From contig CM067070.1 in assembly GCA_033980235.1 (NCBI GenBank), forward strand, positions 31,268,594-31,332,593: a stretch of 64,000 bases of DNA. Reading direction: 5' to 3'. Position numbers and translations under genes: made by a program. The stretch is from Diadema setosum. Taxonomy: Eukaryota > Echinodermata > Echinoidea > Diadematoida > Diadematidae. Shown in pieces: positions 57,607 through 64,000 of this stretch; position 1 is the stretch's first letter, and the number at the start of each line of letters is the position of its first letter. A model generated the notes under the pieces. It was not told where the DNA came from, made no database searches, and worked only from the letters and a program-made list of their open reading frames with translations.

Positions 57607-58289
57607 TGCTAGGGCGAGGCGCGCCGTGCATCTGAGGGTTTAGGACATAACAAAGGCTTCTATATTTAAAAATCTGGCAACTTTCAACACACAATGCTAT
57701 AAGTATGTATGGGTGGAAATCACTGATATCATCTCTATGGAAGAACAAGATCAGTGGTGGAAATGAGCTGCATACTTGGTGGAGGTCTGTGCCCTCAGAG
57801 TGCTTCTCTAGTTTATACACATATCTTCAGGGGGCTAATTTACTAGAATACATTCAGTTCATAACATAGATGAGAAAGTAGTGGAGATAATATCCTGTCA
57901 GGGAATTCTTTAAGTTCTGAAGTTTATTGAAATTCATTAAAGCATCGATAAAAGTATGTGTATGTATGTTGTGTTAGTTAACATACCATGTTCACTGTGG
58001 CAACGAACATAACAAACACCAGAGGGGCTAAACAGCAGTCTGTAAATCACTGGCTTTCGTCACACTGGGTTATATCAATATGAGATGGAACGCTTGTGTC
58101 AGAGTACGATGATGTAGTCACATGCTCGTTGGTGGGGTGGTGGGGGGGGGGGGGGCAAAGAATGTAACAACCGTCAACAAAGGCCATGCCTGTTTCAATC
58201 ATTCATACTTTATAACCAAGCCTGACAGGATGTTTCTCTGGTGAAGGGAAAAGGAGAGAAATGATACATTATCCAATCATTCTATCATT

Positions 58290-59060
58290 TATTCTTGTGC
58301 AAATTCTCCATCTTTTCTGCTTTTTCTTCTTTTCTCCCACCCCCTTCTCTCTGTCATTTTATTTTGCAGCCATACTGCAGTCATAGTGAATTATTGTCTT
58401 TAGTCTCTCTCATTTCTCATTCTATCTCTCTGTTTTTAACAAACTATTGCAGTGCAGTACCCAACCTGTTTTACTTTCTCTTACCCCACTATCTCTTTCT
58501 CTTTCTATTTCTCTCTCTCTCTTTTATTGGTACGTTTCTATTACCTCTGATTTACACTGCTTGACTTCAAGTCCATCTGCTTCTCTCTCTACTCCTTCCC
58601 CTGTCTAAAATGATTGTCTCAATAATCAACATTTTGTTTCCCTCAGCAACCATTATGTAATTATGTCCCTCCAGTTTCCCAAAGATGTATCCCTCGACAA
58701 TATCTCTCCCTCTCCTTTATTTCTCTTTCTCTTTCAACATATGCACAAATATTTCATAAATCTTGGGGGTTTTTTCTCCTTCTCCAATTCCTTCATTCTC
58801 TCTTCTCCTTCCTTTCCATTCTCACCCTTCATCAACATCTCTTCTCACATCCCGTCCATCTTCTGTGCATTTCTTCTCTTCCATATCTAATACCAAAATC
58901 CCCTTTCACTTCTATCTTCCCTTTCATCCATACTTCATCTCTTCTATCTCTCTCATACTCTATCTCTCACTCTGCCTCTTCCTCCTCCTCCTCCTTCCCC
59001 ATTCTGTCTCCAACCTCATCCCAACACTCCTAGCGCTAATACCCCATCGGTAACACTCCT
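58290..59060. repeat. Pyrimidine-rich tract
   Basis: Long T/C-rich stretch with TCTCTCTC and TTCTCC units, purine-rich on the gene strand. No exon. Confidence 0.7.
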
Positions 59061-59223
59061 CCACGTACCGGGGATCTGTGATATCAAATTATTTCATCGG
59101 CGAGAAATTTGTTGTGGTATAACTAGGTCATGTGGCATGAGAGGGCGGAGTCGCGGTCAGGGAGTGAAGCACGTATTCCCATCACAGCTCACTAGCATCT
59201 AGCGTTTTGAAGCTGAATCCCAC

Positions 59224-59826
59224 TTAAAGGGGCCCTGAAATCCAAATGCATGTTGATCTGAGTTGACTTATAATACCTTCAACATCACTTTTGCGGTGAA
59301 ATGAATATCTAATAAACATTCCATATATTTTTAATGATTTTTTCTTTTAGGGAACGCCCACAAAAAATCCTTCCAAACCAATCAATATTCATATTCTTGA
59401 GATGACATCATCTGTCAATCATTGCTAAAATGCTGAAATGTTTAACAAAAGACATTGGAATGCACCTTCCCCTCGACTCAGCATAACTTGCATGTTCCCT
59501 CGCCATGTCTTTTGTTAGTCACATTAATATGACAGAAACATGCAAGTTATGCTGAGTCGAGGGGAAGGAGCATTCCAATGTCTTTTGTTAAACATTTCCG
59601 CACTTTAGCAGTGATTGACAGATGATGTCATCTCAAGAATATGAATATTGATTGGTTTGGAAGGATTTTTTGTGGGCGTTCCCCAGTAATCTGAAGAAAA
59701 ATACAAGAAAAAATCATTAAAAATATATGGTATGTTTCTAGATATTCGTTTCACCGCAAAAGTGATGTTGAAGGTATTATAAATCAACACAGATCAACAT
59801 GCATTTGGATTTCAGGGCCCCTTTAA
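59224..59826. mobile_element. MITE family M, 603-bp palindrome
   Basis: TTAAAGGGGCCCTGAAATCC at the left pairs with GGATTTCAGGGCCCCTTTAA at the right. The arms remain complementary for about 280 bp around a CATGTCTTTTGTTAGTCACATTAATATG loop region. Confidence 0.9.
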
Positions 59827-60105
59827 AGACTTTGATTACTGCACCGCACAGATTCACAAATGAATAAATTCCTTCAAATAGTCATATGCACATGGAGTGA
59901 GTTCACCTTCAACAAATGATTGCTCTTTGCATTTGATATTTTACTTTCATATCTCACTTTCCTTTTGATGACTTCAGAGAGATTAAATATTAGGAATATA
60001 CATTACCGTTCATATCATAATTTACACCATAGTAAATTCACCTGCTGATATTAGAATTTGACTAAGAATGTGAAATCTAATCATAATCCATACTTTCTAG
60101 ACTTA

Positions 60106-60132
60106 CCTCTATGGTCATGCTCGCCATATCTG
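60106..60132 (-). CDS. C2CD2L: Candidate small C2CD2-type exon (SDMASMTIE)
   Basis: The donor GAG/GTAAGT is strong, and the frame gives ...MASMTIE directly before VRCVVRG of the next exon. The resulting TIEVRCVVRGI aligns with QLEVNLEEI of human TMEM24. An in-frame TAG just upstream limits the exon to 27 nt (acceptor GATTTAG) or 23 nt (acceptor TTAGTCAG); both acceptors have weak pyrimidine tracts. An alternative first exon using one of its ATGs is also possible. Confidence 0.4.
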
Positions 60133-62090
60133 ACTAAATCTTTGGAAACTTTCAATGATTTGATTTTTCACAATTTTATTTGACTCTTCACAATTTGATT
60201 TTTCACATACTGTGATAAAAATAATGATGAGATTCTGGGACAATATCGGCAGTTTAAGTGCTGATTATTGCTAAAATTTCACAGTAACTCTCTCTACGTG
60301 TGATGACAACATGAATGCAAGCTGCTGAACTCCAGAGGGCAGTCCTTTAATGTAATCGCAGACCTGGATGCGCTATGTGGTAAAGAGGTCACATCAACCA
60401 CTCTGGCCCTCAAGCATCAGTCCCTTCCTTCGGCCCATCTAATCCTTGACATGGCAAACCCCAATTCCAGGAAGAAGAAAAGAAAGAAAGAAGAGAGCCT
60501 CTTCGGAGACACTTTTGAGAATTCTTGGCGCATTTGCGAGGAGAATTGCAGAGATAGTCGTCTCGCATATCACAATTTGTTGATGCCCTAAATGCTCGCT
60601 TGCCGTAAAACAAGAAAAACAAAAAATGTGGGGCAGCGAGATATTCTAGGAATGGTGTTGTTGTCCCTTAGGCTCTACTTCATTCTAATTCCAGAGCATG
60701 GCAATGTTTTTTCTTCACTAACCTGTGATCTAATATCACAAGGATAATCAACAATCTGTAAAAAAAAAAAAAAAAAAAAAAAAACATGATAACTTTTAGA
60801 ATGGCCTCAAGCAGGCACAGCTATTTGTATCATAATAATCAAAGTGGAATTACCTCTTCATTCTCATTTCATCCTATGAATATCATCCCTGCCAAGTTAA
60901 CAGCATACTTGTTTACAATCACAGTGTATTCCGTACTTCAATAGCAAAAGAGTAACTTTTGTTCATTCTGTCCACAAAAAAAGTCTCATTATTCATTCCA
61001 TTGCATAAACTGATGCGCAATGTGGGTTAGAAGCCAACTTCATATACAACAGTACGTGGGACTATTAAAAGTGTAACAGAACTATCACTCTAATCAAGCA
61101 TAAAAGTCTCCTTACGTATACCTCTAACTTCATATCTACAGCTGATGTCACTTTACATTCACGATATATGATGGTCAAAGACCCAAGGTTTATCTCACTA
61201 TCATGTTTGAGGGCGCTGTTCCCATGGAGACCGCATCCACTCGCTTCCCTTGAGATGATTTATGACAAGATTCCAGAGCCATGCATCATCTGACTTTTTG
61301 CTGCATTGATATTTGGAATCTCCTGCTCTCTCTCTCACTCTACTTCAACCTTTCAAACAAACAAGTATTTTCTGGAAATTGTCATCTCCTTCTGTACAAT
61401 TTATGTTCAAGAGTTCCTCATCTAAAGAAGATATTTGCCATGCAATCCTCTTTACAGACATACACATCCACATTCACACACATAGACAAACTTTGATTGT
61501 CCTTCAGGTAAAACCTGATCTCCTACCTACAGAGTGCATACATCACACCCTCTTACCACTTTTCCTTTCATTCCTCCAACACTAAGTCTGAAAAAAAATC
61601 TAATTGTATGCCAATCAATCCTCTTCAATTATTTAGCCCCTCCACTACCACTGCAATCATTGTCTACCACTCAAAACATCAATACTCTTTAGCATATTAC
61701 CCGTTTCCTACCACAGCACCTGCATTCTACCCACAACATCAATAATATCCTACACTAACCCCATCCTACATGTACCACCATCACTATCTACTTGCTTCCC
61801 CCACAAGAGGGTTATCATATTCTCTCTTAGCTCAAGGTCAAGATCCTCACCCTCCCCTACCTCTGTCATTGTTTCTTCCAATCTCTCTCCCTCTTTCTCT
61901 TTCTTTCCCTTTATGTTCTTTGTGTCTATTGATACTCTTTTATCAATGTCTCATTCTGTATCTCTTTCTACCCATCTCTCTATCTATTTAATCAATCTCT
62001 CTATCAATATTTCACTACATCTTTATACATCTATAGCCATCTCTTCATCTATTTTTTTTTATTTCTATATATTTCTATCTACATGTAATA
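60133..62090. other. Intron or upstream region, no confident exon
   Basis: A 24-bp A run at 60760 and an unexplained open plus-strand frame at 60302-60591. Otherwise AT/CT-rich and featureless. Confidence 0.45.
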
Positions 62091-62093
62091 TGC

Positions 62094-62124
<31 letters not shown>

Positions 62125-62480
62125 CATCCATCTATCTATCTACATTTGTATCTATCTACCTATCTATCTATCTATCTATCTATATCTCTATCTATCTATA
62201 TCTCTTTCTATCCATCTCTCTCTAGTCAATCTATCTCTCCATCAATATTTCATATCTTTATGTATCTAGCAATGTCTTGATCTATTATTTCTATCTCTCT
62301 ATCCACCCTTCTATCTCCTCTCATATCTATCTCCTTCTCGGTATATAATCTATTTAGCTAGTTATATACTTATCTATCTCTATCTATATCATCCTTCCAT
62401 CTTCAGTATATCTTATGTCTATCTATATCCCTCTCTTTCTATATTTTATTTAGCTATTTATATATTTATCTATCTCTATC
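61930..62480. repeat. (TCTA)n tetranucleotide region
   Basis: Dense TCTA/TCTC units, uninterrupted at about 62095-62130 and 62159-62183, degenerate elsewhere. Confidence 0.95.
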
Positions 62481-63834
62481 TATATTCCTCCATCAAGTCT
62501 CCTACCATTATGCTGGTTGGTAGTCCGGGGCAGTCTTCTAAAAATGTCAGCTGGTAGACCTGCTGCTAAGCACTGACCTAGGAGGATGTGCTGGCCCCCA
62601 CACCAGGGGGTAGCGTGACACAGCTGAGCCCTGGGGGATCAAGGGCTGTGTAGGGAAAGCCTTATTAAAGGTTGAGACATTCCATGACATTCTGCTGAAA
62701 AGGAAAGCAAAACTGTGCATCATCCATATCATTAACTACATCATCCCACATTCTCTTTCGATATCTCTCTCTCTCTTCCTTTCATTTTTATATGAATGTA
62801 TCTGTCTACTTGCTTCTCTCTTGGTTTTTTTTTCTTTCTGTCTCACACTATGATATACTCAATACTTGAATACAACTGCACACTCATGTATACATACATT
62901 CATTTTCATACTGACCTTTATACAGATATTGCAATTGAGAGTTTGCTACGCTACAACATTTTTTCTTTCAATGACATCTTCATGTAAGTGTTCAAATGCT
63001 GACAAAGGCATTTCACTGAATTCTTCTTTAATTTATTAATGAAAATGCACTTTGCTTAGAAGTTGAGGTATGTTATTCCCGTATCAGTATCTTTTATGAA
63101 ATCTGGCTGTAATTTGCTGGAATGAAAGCAACTGCAGTAGAACTGATGAACCTGTAAATTATATTTCTTATTCTATTTCACCTATATAGATGAAAAAAGA
63201 AGGCAAATTACTTGTTACATTTCATTTTCACCATTTCCTGTATGAAATGGGTGGAGTAAGTTCTCAAAACAATATAATTTTTATATTTTCAGAGCTGAGG
63301 TTTAGAAAAACTAAAAATCATCTTTTGCAAACAAACAATCATTTATGATTATATCATGTATCACATAATTCTTAATACTTTGACCAATAGATCATGAGTC
63401 TGACATTTTAGACCAACAGGTAATTGATTGTCTCTTTTTTATTAATTTGTTTGACAGGTTTAAAGATACCCTGTGACTTGGGCCTTTGTTTCAACAGTGG
63501 TAGCATCAAACTGCAAAATACCATCTGAGGGACTGGAATAGAGACCAGCTCAAGGTAACTTAATATGGCAGCTCCGTTGGTAGACAATGTCCAGGCACAC
63601 CAGGTGTGGTCGTTAACATTTGCTGTAAAAAGAGAATTGAATTATCTTCTGCAGCTATAAGGAAAAGCCTTCATGTGCGAAGAAAGCAAAGAAAAGAATT
63701 CTGTTCTCTGAATGTCGGTCACTCAAAACTTGATATCAGCTGTTCCTGTATTTAAAATCTCAGCTGGAGGGGAAATAATGTTTGGTAAAATTTGGAAGGC
63801 TAGTGAAGGAGAAGTCATGCAGTCAAAACACCAT
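62481..63834. other. Upstream sequence, no confident exon
   Basis: A GC-richer block at 62515-62700 has no open frame matching the expected N-terminal SMP sequence. Nothing else supported. Confidence 0.45.
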
Positions 63835-64000
63835 TGTTAGTGCACCATGATTGGTACACCATGATTGGTATACCGTGTTTGGTGCACCATGATTGGTGCA
63901 CCATGACTGATGCACTATGATTGGTACATCATGATTGGTCCACACTGTACACCATGATTGGTATGCCATGTTTGGTGCACCAAGATTAGTGCACCATCAC
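63835..64000. repeat. Minisatellite, ACCATGATTGGTGC units, runs off the window
   Basis: Ten or more 14-16-bp units (ACCATGATTGGTGC/ACACC). Each holds ATTGG, the complement of a CCAAT box, and a partial GGTGCACC dyad. It continues past base 64000. Confidence 0.92.

Larger units (their letters stand above)
15564..60132 (-). other. C2CD2L: C2CD2/C2CD2L (TMEM24)-type gene, partial, minus strand
   Basis: Family members are ER-anchored proteins that carry phosphatidylinositol through an SMP domain and tether the ER to the plasma membrane through a C-terminal basic region. In this window the exons encode the last part of the SMP domain, a C2 domain, and a long tail. Three short tail motifs are diagnostic: SPTKR...APDGTVIT (human SPTKK...MPDGTIVT type), VADTAIRHL with TPTKKSTLI, and RPSADDTESD. 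All exon phases are mutually consistent, giving about 621 codons from the candidate exon at 60106 to the TGA. By comparison with the roughly 700-residue human protein, about 180-200 N-terminal residues (membrane anchor and first half of SMP) are missing. They probably lie right of 64000. The symbol means family membership; C2CD2 and C2CD2L cannot be separated. Confidence 0.85.

Noticed and set aside
62541..62700. GC-richer block tested as an N-terminal SMP exon
   Set aside because: No frame resembles the expected family sequence.
63480..63532. Possible upstream minus-strand exon (GILQFDATTVETKAQ)
   Set aside because: Splice-like borders and an SMP-like strand pattern exist, but the phase does not join the candidate exon at 60132. 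The TTAAAGATACC end also looks like a repeat terminus.
63497..63553. Plus-strand exon between TTTCAACAG and AAG/GTAACT
   Set aside because: Splice-like borders are present but all three frames contain stops.
1..64000. CRISPR arrays, bacterial operons, rRNA genes, viral genes
   Set aside because: No evenly spaced direct repeats with unique spacers, no dense ORFs, no rRNA or viral protein similarity seen. tRNA genes were not found by eye, but a covariance search was not possible.

Overview
This is a stretch of nuclear DNA from an animal. It is AT-rich and almost all non-coding. It carries small exons with GT/AG splice borders, many microsatellites, homopolymer G/C runs, and many palindromic non-autonomous DNA transposons (MITEs). 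The coding content and the kinds of foldback repeat suggest a marine deuterostome, most likely an echinoderm such as a sea urchin. That assignment is inference. There are no bacterial genes, operons or CRISPR arrays.

Main gene (minus strand, 15.56-60.13 kb): I assembled 15-16 exons whose splice phases all agree. They encode an orthologue of the C2CD2 / C2CD2L (TMEM24) family, the ER-anchored phosphatidylinositol-transfer proteins of ER-plasma membrane contact sites. In gene order (falling coordinates) they give the end of the SMP lipid-transfer domain (60.1, 53.4, 52.0 kb), a linker (50.3 kb), a C2 domain (49.2, 48.3, 46.3 kb), the conserved motif SPTKR...APDGTVIT (45.6 kb), a Pro/Thr-rich linker (43.3 kb), the conserved motif VADTAIRHL...TPTKKSTLI (36.7 kb), a Ser/Asp-rich linker (35.5 microexon, 33.4 kb), two similar polybasic exons (32.8 and 31.6 kb), and a terminal exon with an RPSADDTESD motif (15.6 kb, TGA at 15564). 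The N-terminal part lies beyond the right edge or was not recognised.

Left edge (plus strand, 1-1.1 kb): four copies of a 51-nt exon lie in tandem, each with a good acceptor and donor. Each encodes EMHLDTNSNVIPGKRDP. All five variable positions between copies are synonymous third-codon positions. Spliced together they read as a precursor of repeated 14-residue peptides, each ending in a GKR amidation/cleavage site. This looks like an undescribed amidated-peptide gene built from cassette exons and is the most interesting item in the window. A possible terminal exon lies at 4.40-4.57 kb. This gene and the C2CD2-type gene converge tail to tail.

Mobile DNA: a decayed PIF/Harbinger transposon (1122-3327, TAA target duplication, broken transposase) sits in the array right after exon copy 4. 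Its ends are packed with TACGCAA-type motifs. The introns and the intergenic region (5-15 kb) hold at least twelve families of inverted-repeat element. Two groups end at TTAA: one with TTAA-AGGG termini and one with piggyBac-like TTAA-CCCT termini. Several families have two to five copies here. Long (CAT)n, (TAG)n, (TCTA)n and (TA)n arrays, a 270-bp direct duplication around a MITE fragment, and a 15-bp minisatellite at the right edge make up much of the rest.
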